This document shows positions 49,138 to 57,900 of a DNA stretch of 64,000 nucleotides, piece by piece. The DNA is from CAZMGV01 sp964565925 (lineage in GTDB: Bacteria; JAGRBM01; JAHCIT01), in the NCBI GenBank assembly GCA_964565925.1, contig CAZMGV010000001.1, positions 496,001 to 560,000 on the forward strand, in the 5' to 3' direction. Each line of letters begins with the position of its first letter. Position 1 is the first letter of the stretch. A model generated the notes under the pieces. That model was not told the origin of the DNA and did no database searches. It was given only the letters and a program-made list of their open reading frames with translations. The position numbers and the translations under genes are program-made.

Positions 49138-51444
49138 ATGGTCCAACCTGAATCCGCGGCAAACCGCCGCCCGGTCCTGCTGCTTTTCGCGCTGACCGGG
49201 GCCTCGGGGCTTATCTATCAGGTGATCTGGGCCCGCCAGCTGGGGCTCGTGTTCGGCAACACCACCACTTCCATTTCCATCGTTCTCTCGACCTTCATGG
49301 CCGGGCTGGCGCTGGGCTCCTGGGCCGCCGGAAAATACCTCGTCCAGTCGGGAAATCCCCTGCGCCGTTACGCGCTCTTTGAAGGCTGCATCGGGCTCTA
49401 CGCAGTGCTCTTTGGACCGTTGGTGAAAGCGCTCGAATCCCTCTACCCCGCGCTGCTCTCCGAGGATGCAGGTATCCTGACGCTGACCGTCTGCCGCACA
49501 ATCGGCGCGTTCGCTGTCCTCATCATTCCCACCACACTGATGGGTGCCACGCTGCCGCTCACGACGGAATATCTCCACCGGCTGAAGAACGAACACAAGG
49601 ACTGGAACGCAGGGAAGCTCTACGCCGCCAACACCTTCGGCGCTGCAGCCGGATCGTTCGCCAGCGGATTCCTGCTGATCGAGATGGTCGGCATACAGGC
49701 GACCACGCTGCTGGCGGCATCCTTCAACCTGCTGGTCATGCTGATCGGACTCCGGCTGTCGAAAGAGATTACCGGCGAGAGATCGGCCGAAGCCGCCCCG
49801 GGCGGCCAGTCCCCGCAATCCGGACCGGTCCACTACCGTTACCTGCTGCTGTTCGCGCTGACCGGCGCGCTCGCACTGGCCGGTGAAGTCGTCTGGACCC
49901 GCCTGCTGACACTGCTGCTGGGCAATTCCACTTACGCGTTCAGCGGGATGCTGGTCGCCTACCTCGTCGGGATTGCCGCCGGCAGCTGGCTCCTGTCCGG
50001 CCGGCTGGACCGGTTCACCGATATCCGGGTTCTGGTTCCGGCCTCCCTGATTCTCACCGGAGTCTGGTATGCGGCGGCGGTAACCGCCGTGGACGCGGCG
50101 CACTCGATGGCCGTCTCGATCCGGGCCGAGGAGACGGGCTCCTGGTTCCAGGTCTGTATCTATCTGCTGGTCACGCTCCTGCTTCTGCTGCCGGGCGCGC
50201 TGCTGAGCGGCTCGCTCTTCCCGGTCATCACCCGGATCATCGGCGGAGAGTCAGGCGACCGGGGGCGACCCATCGCACGCGCCTACACCTGGAACACCGC
50301 CGGCTGCATTGCCGGTTCGCTCGCGGGCGGTTTCCTCATTGCTCCCGGATTTTTCCAGTATCAGGCCGTCTACCTGATGTCGCTGCTTGCACTGGGCTCG
50401 GGCCTTGCGGCCCTGGCCATGCTGGACAGCGAGTCCCGCCACCGCTTCAGGGTCGCCGGCGGCATCGCCGTGCTGGCCGCGGCCGTCTGGTCGGGCTGGA
50501 ACCTCGGGAAGGAAGACATCTGGCTCAGGCAGTTCCGGCGGATCTATCCGGATTCCCGGATCCTGTTTCACTCGTCAGGGCTCCAGGGCGTCACCACCGC
50601 CTGGACAGACCGGTCCGACGGGTCGATGTTCATCGGAGTCAACGGCCGGCTCATGACGGTGAAGGCGCAGGTGACGAAATATATGGCCCACCTGCCGATC
50701 ATGGCCCACGGCGGCGCCGACGACACGCTGGTCATCTGCTTCGGCATGGGGACGACGTTCCGCTCGGCTCTCGTTTATGGCGGCAACGTCGACGTCGCCG
50801 AACTGGTGCCGGACGTCTTGCGCGCCTTCGACCTGTTCTACACGGATGCGGACCTGATCCGCCGGAACCCGAGGGCCCGCCTGATCGTGAACGACGGGCG
50901 CAACTTCCTGCTCCTGACGAAAAGGAAATACGACGTCATCACCATAGATCCGCCGCCCCCCATCGACGCGGCCGGGGTGAACAACCTCTACTCGGAAGAG
51001 TTCATCGAGCTGATGCGCGACCACCTGAAACCGGGCGGTATCGCCGCGCACTGGATCCCGTCGGCAAGACCGGCGCTCGGGATCTATGACGCCCTGACGG
51101 TAGACAAGCTGATCGGAACGTTCAGGGCCGTGTTCCCCCACGTCAGGGTCTTCACCAACAGCTACGGGTATCACCTGATCGGGTCGGATCGCCCGTTTGA
51201 ACTCACCGGCGCGGCCATCGATGCCGCGCTCGCCAATCCGGCGGTCGCCGCCGACCTGAACGAACTCCCCCGGGAACCTTTCGACCGGGCGGAGTTCAGC
51301 CATGAGGTCGTCATGCCGGAATCCGTACTTCAGCGGATCGGGCGGGCCGGGCTGGTCACCGACGACCGGCCGTGGCTCGAATTCACCCTGCTGCGGAATC
51401 TGGCGCACGGCATCTGGCGCTACATGTTCATCGCGACGCCCTGA
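49138..51444 (+). CDS. Fused MFS-like/spermidine-synthase-like protein, copy C
   Basis: A 768-residue third paralogue. I choose the ATG at 49138 (MVQPESA) rather than the upstream GTG at 49102, by analogy with copies A and B and the conserved TATAGT. Bases 49184-49394 appear identical to 44411-44621 of copy A (211 bp), while the 3' domain matches copy B (GIAAHWIPS). It has the same domain layout; the three genes probably serve related substrates. Confidence 0.88.
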   Translation: MVQPESAANRRPVLLLFALTGASGLIYQVIWARQLGLVFGNTTTSISIVLSTFMAGLALGSWAAGKYLVQSGNPLRRYALFEGCIGLYAVLFGPLVKALESLYPALLSEDAGILTLTVCRTIGAFAVLIIPTTLMGATLPLTTEYLHRLKNEHKDWNAGKLYAANTFGAAAGSFASGFLLIEMVGIQATTLLAASFNLLVMLIGLRLSKEITGERSAEAAPGGQSPQSGPVHYRYLLLFALTGALALAGEVVWTRLLTLLLGNSTYAFSGMLVAYLVGIAAGSWLLSGRLDRFTDIRVLVPASLILTGVWYAAAVTAVDAAHSMAVSIRAEETGSWFQVCIYLLVTLLLLLPGALLSGSLFPVITRIIGGESGDRGRPIARAYTWNTAGCIAGSLAGGFLIAPGFFQYQAVYLMSLLALGSGLAALAMLDSESRHRFRVAGGIAVLAAAVWSGWNLGKEDIWLRQFRRIYPDSRILFHSSGLQGVTTAWTDRSDGSMFIGVNGRLMTVKAQVTKYMAHLPIMAHGGADDTLVICFGMGTTFRSALVYGGNVDVAELVPDVLRAFDLFYTDADLIRRNPRARLIVNDGRNFLLLTKRKYDVITIDPPPPIDAAGVNNLYSEEFIELMRDHLKPGGIAAHWIPSARPALGIYDALTVDKLIGTFRAVFPHVRVFTNSYGYHLIGSDRPFELTGAAIDAALANPAVAADLNELPREPFDRAEFSHEVVMPESVLQRIGRAGLVTDDRPWLEFTLLRNLAHGIWRYMFIATP

Positions 51445-51538
51445 ACTGACCCGCGATGCCGAATCCCGTTCAGCGCCGGTTGCCATACGGCGAGGGAGCG
51501 CTACGCTCGCACCACCGACCAGACCCGGAGGCATTTCC

Positions 51539-52690
51539 TTGGATAACACCTTCTTCAACCGTTACTTCAGCGACGAACACCGCCAGTTCCGTGCCACCTG
51601 CGCGCGGTTCACCAAAGAGGAAATCGCCCCCCACGTCTGGGAGTGGGAGGAGGCCGAAACCTTCGACCGCGAGCTGTACCGCAAGGCGGCGAAGGCCGGG
51701 CTGCTCGGCGTCAACATGCCGGAAGAATACGGCGGCGGCGCCGGCGACGCCTTCCACACCATCTGCATGACCGAAGAGATCCTGCGTGCCGGGTCCACCG
51801 GCGTGCTGGTTGGCCTGGGGTCGCTCGGGATCGGGCTGCCGCCGATTCTCTTCCTCGGCACCGACGAGCAGAAGAAGAAGTGGATTCCGCCCGTGCTCGC
51901 CGGTGAGAAAATCTCCGCACTCGGCATCACCGAGCCCGGCACCGGCAGCGACGTGGCCGGGATCAAAACGTCCGCGAAAAAGGACGGCGACCACTACATT
52001 CTGAACGGCTCCAAGATCTTCATTACGTCAGGCGTGCGCGCCGACTACGTGTCGGTGCTGGCCCGCACGGGCTCGGATCCGCATAACGGACTCACCTTCT
52101 TCCACATCGAGAAGGGCATGCCCGGATTTACCGTCTCGCGGTCGCTCAAGAAGACCGGCTGGAGGGCGTCGGACACCGGAGAGCTATCGTTCGACAACGT
52201 GAAGGTACCCGCCTCCCACCGCCTCGGCGCCGAGGGCAGCGGGTTCGTCCAGCTCATGAAGAACTTCCAGACCGAACGGCTGGGGCTCGCGATCCAGGCG
52301 TCGGCGCTCTCCGAGGTGTGCTTCGACGAGGCGGTGAAATACGCGAAAGAACGCCACGCCTTCGGCAAGCCGCTCACCGGCTTCCAGGTCACGCGCCACA
52401 AGCTGGCCGACATGGCCATGAAGGTGTTCGCCGCGAAGGCGCTCACCTACCAGTGCGCCGAACGGATGACCAAGGGCGAATACATCGTGAAGGAGGTGTC
52501 GATGGTGAAGAATCTCGCCGCCGAAACCGCGATGGAAGTCTCCTACGAGGCGGTCCAGATCCACGGCGGCATGGGGTATATGCGCGAATCGATTGTCGAG
52601 CGGCTTTCCCGCGACGCCAGACTCATCCCCATCGGCGGCGGCACGCAGGAGATCATGAAAGAGATTATTGCCAAGAGTCTGGGCGTGTGA
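51539..52690 (+). CDS. Acyl-CoA dehydrogenase
   Basis: A 383-residue ACAD with ITEPGTGSDVAG (130-141), FITSG and the C-terminal QIHGGMGYM segment. At the site where medium-chain enzymes carry the catalytic Glu (xYEGT) it has GGGT. Glu246 in NFQTERLGLA aligns with the catalytic base of isovaleryl-CoA and long-chain dehydrogenases, so it probably belongs to that functional group. TTG start with GGAGG 7 nt upstream; the in-frame ORF from 51302 overlaps copy C and is rejected. Oxidises acyl-CoA to enoyl-CoA with transfer to ETF. Confidence 0.92.
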   Translation: MDNTFFNRYFSDEHRQFRATCARFTKEEIAPHVWEWEEAETFDRELYRKAAKAGLLGVNMPEEYGGGAGDAFHTICMTEEILRAGSTGVLVGLGSLGIGLPPILFLGTDEQKKKWIPPVLAGEKISALGITEPGTGSDVAGIKTSAKKDGDHYILNGSKIFITSGVRADYVSVLARTGSDPHNGLTFFHIEKGMPGFTVSRSLKKTGWRASDTGELSFDNVKVPASHRLGAEGSGFVQLMKNFQTERLGLAIQASALSEVCFDEAVKYAKERHAFGKPLTGFQVTRHKLADMAMKVFAAKALTYQCAERMTKGEYIVKEVSMVKNLAAETAMEVSYEAVQIHGGMGYMRESIVERLSRDARLIPIGGGTQEIMKEIIAKSLGV

Positions 52691-52697
52691 CGCGGGC

Positions 52698-53528
52698 CTA
52701 GTTGAGCTGTTCCAGTTCCTTCTTCACGCGGACGAGTTCGCGCTGGACCTGCTCGGCGTCGGGAGCCTCGGGCGTCTGGGCCAGGTACTGGAGCAGGTCT
52801 TCGTAAGCGAGGCCGTATTTGCCGAGCCGTGAGCGGATGATCCCCCGGTCACGGATCTCGTGGCTCTGGCCGGGCATGACGGCGAGGATATATTCCACGG
52901 CCTTCAGCGCCGATTCCAGGTCGCCGCGCGAGAGATACACCGACTTCAGGTTGCGCAGCGAGCGGTCCAGCATCAGCCGGTTCGTCCACGGCGTGAAGCA
53001 GGCCTCGGTCACCTCGAAGTCCTCACCGAAGAGCCTTAAGATCATCTGCTCCGCCTCGTGGCGCGAGATCGTTCGCCACTGGTGGAACGGATCGAAGTAG
53101 TAGGTCTTGCCCGGAGCCGCGTAGGCGCAGATGAAATGGCCGGGCAGCCCGACGCCCTGGATCGGGAGGCCCAGCCGTCGCCCCAGCTCGATGGCGATGA
53201 TCGAGAGGGAGATGGGAATCCCTTTTTTGTTTTCCAGCACGCGCGGCATGAACGAGTTGTCGGTCTCGTAGTAACGCTCGCGGTTGCCGGTGAACCCTTC
53301 CTCTTCGCCCAGATACCGGCTGAAGATCCGGAGCTGCATCAGCGGTTCCGCCGTCTGGCCGATCTTTTCACGCAGATTGGATTCCAGGCGGTCCATCTCG
53401 GCGCGCGCCTTGTCCGCGTCGAACGGGCAGCAGAGCCCCTCGGCAAACAGAAGCGCGCCTTCAAAAAGCGGCGGCTCGTCGCCTGAACACAGTTCGCGGA
53501 ACCGGTCGAGTGTGGGATGAGAGAACAT
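52698..53528 (-). CDS. SirB1/transglutaminase-like protein with TPR tail
   Basis: A 276-residue protein of the SirB1 type: FSRYLGEEEGFTGNRERYYETDNSFMPRVLE split across residues 68-99, KGIPISLSIIAIELGRRLGLP and GVGLPGHFI, then a TPR-like C-terminus (SVYLSRGDLESALKAVEYIL). SirB1 proteins are widely conserved with a transglutaminase-like fold but no settled function. I choose ATG 53528; the in-frame extension to 53648 runs past TATATA. It converges on the acyl-CoA dehydrogenase. Confidence 0.82.
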   Translation of the reverse strand: MFSHPTLDRFRELCSGDEPPLFEGALLFAEGLCCPFDADKARAEMDRLESNLREKIGQTAEPLMQLRIFSRYLGEEEGFTGNRERYYETDNSFMPRVLENKKGIPISLSIIAIELGRRLGLPIQGVGLPGHFICAYAAPGKTYYFDPFHQWRTISRHEAEQMILRLFGEDFEVTEACFTPWTNRLMLDRSLRNLKSVYLSRGDLESALKAVEYILAVMPGQSHEIRDRGIIRSRLGKYGLAYEDLLQYLAQTPEAPDAEQVQRELVRVKKELEQLN

Positions 53529-53592
53529 CGGGTTGCGGGTGCGATCCTCCCCGGAACGCACCGGATATATAGACGCAATGGTGACAGGGAAG

Positions 53593-54693
53593 TCAGAGGA
53601 TGCCGCGTTTTTTAATATCCAAACGGACATCCGCGTCGAGCAGCGCAAAGAACTGCTCCAGTTCCAGCCAGTCGCGGGCCGGTTCGTGGCCTTTCAGCAC
53701 GGCGTCAAAATGGGCAACCGCGAGCGACCGAACACAGGGCTCGACGGTCTCAATTTCCGCGAGTTCGTCCGGCGGACTCAATTTCGGCGCCCGCATGCCG
53801 CCGAACAGCATCCCCACCATTCGCGCGGCGAGCCGGTGCATGTTCAGGCCGTCGTCGCAGAAGTGCATGTGGTCGGTGTCGGCGATCACGGCGAGCGAGA
53901 CGGTCACCGGCATCTCGGCGACGAGCCGGCGGATTCCGCTTAACAGGCACAGCGCGTCCCGCTCGGCGGCAATGAGCAGCGTCGGCACGTCGCGTCCGTA
54001 ATCCAGCCGGTTCGCATACAGGTTGGGGGTTTCGAGCGGGTTGAAGTCGTCGGGCCCGAAAATCCCGACCGGCGCCAGCGGCACCGCCGCCCGGATCCGC
54101 CGGTCGCGGGCGCTGCTCACGATGGTCGTGTAGCCGCCGTAGCTGTGACCGCTGATGCCGATCTTTTCCGCATCGACGAGCGGAGCCACGAACGCACCCA
54201 GTTCCGTGCGCAGATCCAGCGCCTCGTCCAGCAGAAAGACGACGTCATCGGGGCGGAAATACGCCGCGTCGATCTGCACGCGGTGAATCTCCTTCGGCTT
54301 CATCCGCATGTGCGCCGCAAGCGTGTTGGAGGTGTGATCGGGGGCGACGACCACGTAGCCGTGGCTCGCCAGGTGGGTCGTATAGAAGGTCGACTGGCTG
54401 CGCATGGCGGAGTTGCCGTGGCTGAACACGAGGAGCGGGTGCTTCGCGGACGCGTCGGGCCCCGCGTCACGGACCGCCTGCTGCGGCCGCGTGATCCCCC
54501 TGAACCCGTCCAGGTGGTACTGGTCCTGCGAGTCGGGGTGCAGGTCGCGGCCCGTGTGTTCTCCCGACGCCGGGTACCACACCTCGACCATCAGCGGCCG
54601 TCCGCCCGTCTTCTGCTCGCGGTTTTTATCGACGATCGCGAACGTCCGCACGCCGACGGGGAACGGGCCCCGGTCAATGGGGTTGTAGGACAC
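53593..54693 (-). CDS. Alpha/beta hydrolase (PAF-acetylhydrolase/dienelactone-hydrolase-like)
   Basis: A 366-residue hydrolase with nucleophile elbow GISGHSYGGYT, FSHGNSAM as oxyanion region and DTDHMHFCDDG as a His-containing segment. It resembles bacterial platelet-activating-factor acetylhydrolase-like enzymes; no signal peptide is present. The GTG start lies 2 nt after the Ccr stop (TGACCGTG), so translation is coupled to the crotonyl-CoA carboxylase/reductase gene. The substrate is unknown; a role in acyl-ester turnover is only suggested by context. Confidence 0.85.
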   Translation of the reverse strand: MSYNPIDRGPFPVGVRTFAIVDKNREQKTGGRPLMVEVWYPASGEHTGRDLHPDSQDQYHLDGFRGITRPQQAVRDAGPDASAKHPLLVFSHGNSAMRSQSTFYTTHLASHGYVVVAPDHTSNTLAAHMRMKPKEIHRVQIDAAYFRPDDVVFLLDEALDLRTELGAFVAPLVDAEKIGISGHSYGGYTTIVSSARDRRIRAAVPLAPVGIFGPDDFNPLETPNLYANRLDYGRDVPTLLIAAERDALCLLSGIRRLVAEMPVTVSLAVIADTDHMHFCDDGLNMHRLAARMVGMLFGGMRAPKLSPPDELAEIETVEPCVRSLAVAHFDAVLKGHEPARDWLELEQFFALLDADVRLDIKKRGIL

Positions 54694-54695
54694 GG

Positions 54696-55901
54696 TCAGA
54701 CGCCGACGCCTTCGTTCTTGTCCTTGGCGCCCACGAGACAGACCATCTTTCCCTGGTGCTTGTTCTCGTACATCAGCTGGTGGACGTGCGGGATCTGGTC
54801 GAAGGTGAACACGTCGTCCACGAGCGGGCTGATCTTCTTCTCAAGGATCAGGTTGTTGGCCCGGTTGCACTCGTAGGCGTTGGCGAAGTGCGAGCCCAGG
54901 ATCTCCTTCTGCCGCATCCAGAGGTAGCGCACGTCGAAGTTCAGCTCGAACCCGGACGTGGCGCCGCAGATCACGATCTTGCCGAACTTCTTGGCGACGA
55001 ACACCGACGTCGAGAAGGTCTCGGCGCCCACGTGCTCGAACACGACGTCGACGTCCTTGCCGCCGGTGATGGCGCGCAGGGCCTTGCCGAACTCGCGCAT
55101 CAGCTTGATCTCGGCCGTCTTCTCTTCGGGCGTGTTCGCGATCCCCTTGGGGAACTTGAAGTTCTTGCGGTTGAGATATCCCACCGCACCGAGCTTTTTC
55201 ACCAGCTCGCCCTTCTCGTCGTTCGACACCACGCCGATGGCGTTGGCGCCCATCAGCTTGCAGAGCTGGATCGCGAAAATGCCCAGCCCGCCGGCGGCGC
55301 CCCACACGAGCACCCAGTCGCCCGGCTGGATTTTGGCGCGGGTGAGGAGCATGCGGTAGGCGGTGCAATACGTGAGCGCGTAGCTCGCCGCGTCGACCCA
55401 CGACAGGTGCTTGGGCTTGGGCAGGAGCTGCTGCGCCTGGACCTTCGTGAACTGGGCGAAACTGCCCCAGTTGGTCTCGTAGCCCCAGATCAGCTGCTGC
55501 TCGCAGGCCATCGGGTCCTGTCCGTTGCAGGCCGGGCACTGGCCGCAGGTCTGGTTGCAGTGGACGACGACGCTGTCGCCGACCTTCCAGTTCTTCACCT
55601 CGGAGCCGACCTTCCAGACGATGCCCGACGCGTCGGAGCCGCCGATGTGAAACGTGTCCTTACGTGACTTGATGACCGAAATCGGCTTGCCGAGTGCCGC
55701 CCACACGTTGTTGTAGTTAATACCCGCGGCCATCACGAGCACCAGCACCTCGTTGGCGCCGATCGCGGGCGGCGCGATCTTCTCGCGCAGGAACGCCGTC
55801 TTGGGTTCGCTCTCGCGCTCCGGGCGGATCACGTAGGCGTGCATCTCTTTGGGGATTTCGCCGGGCGTCTGGGGAACGGTGCCGATATCGAAGGTTTCCA
55901 T
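54696..55901 (-). CDS. ccrA: Crotonyl-CoA carboxylase/reductase
   Basis: A 401-residue medium-chain reductase matching Ccr: INYNNVW near 61-67, HIGGSDASGIVWKVG, VVHCNQTCGQCPACNG, WGYETNWGSFAQF, cofactor motif GAAGGLG and GSHFANAYECNRAN. Segments equivalent to the CO2-binding residues of characterised Ccr (Asn in INYN, Glu in GYET, His in GSHFAN) appear retained, favouring reductive carboxylation over simple enoyl reduction. It converts crotonyl-CoA to ethylmalonyl-CoA. AAGGTGG precedes ATG. A hairpin CCGAAC-AGCG-GTTCGG lies in its upstream region (55933-55948). No other ethylmalonyl pathway gene is adjacent. Confidence 0.9.
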   Translation of the reverse strand: METFDIGTVPQTPGEIPKEMHAYVIRPERESEPKTAFLREKIAPPAIGANEVLVLVMAAGINYNNVWAALGKPISVIKSRKDTFHIGGSDASGIVWKVGSEVKNWKVGDSVVVHCNQTCGQCPACNGQDPMACEQQLIWGYETNWGSFAQFTKVQAQQLLPKPKHLSWVDAASYALTYCTAYRMLLTRAKIQPGDWVLVWGAAGGLGIFAIQLCKLMGANAIGVVSNDEKGELVKKLGAVGYLNRKNFKFPKGIANTPEEKTAEIKLMREFGKALRAITGGKDVDVVFEHVGAETFSTSVFVAKKFGKIVICGATSGFELNFDVRYLWMRQKEILGSHFANAYECNRANNLILEKKISPLVDDVFTFDQIPHVHQLMYENKHQGKMVCLVGAKDKNEGVGV

Positions 55902-56100
55902 GCGGGTACCACCTTGGGTGTTTTTGGTTTTGCCGAACAGCGGTTCGGACCGCCTGCATTACCTATTGGAGCGGACCCAAATCAAGACAACACCGCATGG
56001 GATGCCGCCAGAGCAGAGAAACAGCGCGTTTCGGCCACCCGCCGGTTGATCCGCGAGTCAGTGGAAGGCTCCCGATTAGACGCAGCCCGGTAAAATCCAA

Positions 56101-56106
56101 TAGAAT
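56101..56106 (+). promoter_or_regulatory. -10-like TAGAAT, 6 nt before ATG
   Basis: TAGAAT is followed by GTGTTT and then the ATG at 56113, with no ribosome-binding site. The spacing is the same as in the spermidine-synthase-like genes and favours ATG 56113 over the GTG at 56107. Confidence 0.5.
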
Positions 56107-56112
56107 GTGTTT

Positions 56113-56421
56113 ATGGAAAGCCGTGCCCGGATAACCGTCCCGAAAGCGAATCTCGCCGACTTCTGCCGCCGCAACGGCATCCGGAAGCTGTCGCTGTTCG
56201 GTTCGGTGCTCCGCGACGACTTTTCGCCGTCGAGCGACGTCGACGTGCTGGTCGAGTTCGTCCCCGGCACGGTCGTCGGCTACCGGATCGTCGGCATCGA
56301 GCGGGAGCTTTCCGAACTGCTCGGCGGCCGCAAGGTGGATCTCGTCACCGAGAAGTTCCTCAACCGGCGGATCAGGGACCGGGTTCTGTCCGAGGCCGAG
56401 GTGCAGTTTGCGGCACTTTGA
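56113..56421 (+). CDS. MNT-type nucleotidyltransferase (antitoxin-like)
   Basis: A 102-residue minimal nucleotidyltransferase with the exact GSx10DxD signature (G30-S31 to D42-V-D44) and a third acidic strand in KVDLVT. Such MntA-like proteins inactivate HEPN toxins by AMPylation in MNT/HEPN modules. It overlaps the next gene by 14 nt, and that gene encodes a HEPN-like Rx4H motif, so a toxin-antitoxin role is likely by family and context. Confidence 0.85.
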   Translation: MESRARITVPKANLADFCRRNGIRKLSLFGSVLRDDFSPSSDVDVLVEFVPGTVVGYRIVGIERELSELLGGRKVDLVTEKFLNRRIRDRVLSEAEVQFAAL

Positions 56422-57208
56422 CAAAGATGAAGCGATTTCCGTTCATTTATCTCTGGCGCCAACGAGTATTGATGGAGAAAAATACACTTCGACCCTAACC
56501 GCTGCCCTAAAAGATGCGCGACGAATAACCGATCGAAACTTGGATACGGGTCGAGTGAACCACGCTCGAAATAGCGACAACCTGAATCCGGGCATGTGGC
56601 TAGGCGCGGTCGGCTATATAATTATTCTTGACCAAATCGGCTCTTGTTACCGGCCACAGCATACAAACCGAAACTCTCCCCCATCGAATTACAAAGATTA
56701 TAGTTTAGCACTACATCATTTTGCGGAGCCGGGACTCACGCCACAGCAGATAGATTACCTGTATCGACTACGAAACAGCTTTGTCCACGACTATTCCTTG
56801 ATGAATAGGAAGCCGAACCCGAGCAAGAAGAGCAAGAAGAACAAGAAAGAGAGCGGATATACGAACTGCGCCGTTTTCCAGCTTGAGCAATCACCGGCTG
56901 GGCAATTTATAATACTGCCAAACAAAGAATGGGATGGTGATCTGGGTAAGATCGCCCCAGAAAATGAGACCCGGGTAAACCTTCGCCGTCTAGGCGATGT
57001 GGTTGAAAACGTATACGCCCGGCTCCAACAGCTTCATGCGGAAAACGAATTGAAGCTCGTTCTTTCGGGGGGTCCTAAAGAATTGATACTTCGATACACG
57101 TTTCGCGAGAATCCCCGGCCTCTAGACGATGCCGATACGCGTGAGACCCCAGCAATTTCAGGTATATCTCGGCCCGACGTAATTGAACTCAACAAAACGA
57201 CGCATTGA
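56408..57208 (+). CDS. HEPN-like protein with Rx4H motif, possible RNase toxin
   Basis: A 266-residue protein from a TTG start (GAGGTG about 5 nt upstream) that overlaps the MNT stop. It carries YLYRLRNSFVHDYSL, where R122-x4-H127 matches the HEPN RNase motif. A Lys-rich loop follows (138-150, SKKSKKNKKE). It is longer than the HEPN partner of minimal MNT/HEPN pairs, with about 120 extra C-terminal residues of unknown role. The DNA looks clearly more AT-rich than both neighbours, suggesting acquisition. No closer family is recognised. Confidence 0.68.
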   Translation: MRHFDKDEAISVHLSLAPTSIDGEKYTSTLTAALKDARRITDRNLDTGRVNHARNSDNLNPGMWLGAVGYIIILDQIGSCYRPQHTNRNSPPSNYKDYSLALHHFAEPGLTPQQIDYLYRLRNSFVHDYSLMNRKPNPSKKSKKNKKESGYTNCAVFQLEQSPAGQFIILPNKEWDGDLGKIAPENETRVNLRRLGDVVENVYARLQQLHAENELKLVLSGGPKELILRYTFRENPRPLDDADTRETPAISGISRPDVIELNKTTH

Positions 57209-57246
57209 TCGCGGGCGTCCCACGGAACAAACAAAAGGCTACAAAT

Positions 57247-57900
57247 ATGTCCCTCTTCGATCTCAAAGGCGCGTTCGACGAAATGACGACCAAACGGTAC
57301 GCGCTGGTGGCGCGGACGGCGCTGGGGCCGCTGTTCGACGCCATGATGCGCGAACTGGATGCGACCGGTGGAGCCGGGTTCAAGCCGCAGAATATCGTGG
57401 ACCTGGGCTCCGGGCCCGGTGTCATGACCCGCCGTCTTGCCGAGCGGTTCCCCGATGCAAACGTCATCGGCGTGGAACCGTCCAGGCCGATGCTCCAGCT
57501 TGCGAACGGAACAACCGCCGCCAAGGTGAGATTCGTTGAAGGTTCCGCCGAAAAAATCCCGCTCGCCGACCGGTCGGCCGATCTCGTCGTCAGCCACAAC
57601 TCCATCAAGCACTGGCACGACCAGCCGGGCGGTCTCGCCGAAGTGATGCGCATACTCAAGCCGGGCGGCCTTCTGTGGCTCTGCGAGATCGACAAAAAAG
57701 CGACCTGGCGCGAGGCGTGGAGTTTCCTCAAGCCCACCGGCATGCCGTTCATGGTCCTGCCGTTCAAGCTGCGCGTGGCGGCGGCGGGGCTCACGGAGAA
57801 AGACCTCGCCCGGCTCGTCAAGGACCTGCCGCTCTCGGACTGCCAGGTGTCGCGCATCGGCGGACTCCCGATGATCCGGGTCATGGGGCGCCGGTCGTGA
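57247..57900 (+). CDS. Class I SAM-dependent methyltransferase
   Basis: A 217-residue methyltransferase: motif I IVDLGSGPGVMTRRLAE near 45, acidic VIGVEPS, then AEKIPLADRSADLVVS and MRILKPGG. This fits the Methyltransf_11 group. Start at ATG 57247 with AAAAGG about 9 nt upstream. The end overlaps the next methyltransferase start by 4 nt (GTGA). The substrate is unknown. Confidence 0.88.
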   Translation: MSLFDLKGAFDEMTTKRYALVARTALGPLFDAMMRELDATGGAGFKPQNIVDLGSGPGVMTRRLAERFPDANVIGVEPSRPMLQLANGTTAAKVRFVEGSAEKIPLADRSADLVVSHNSIKHWHDQPGGLAEVMRILKPGGLLWLCEIDKKATWREAWSFLKPTGMPFMVLPFKLRVAAAGLTEKDLARLVKDLPLSDCQVSRIGGLPMIRVMGRRS

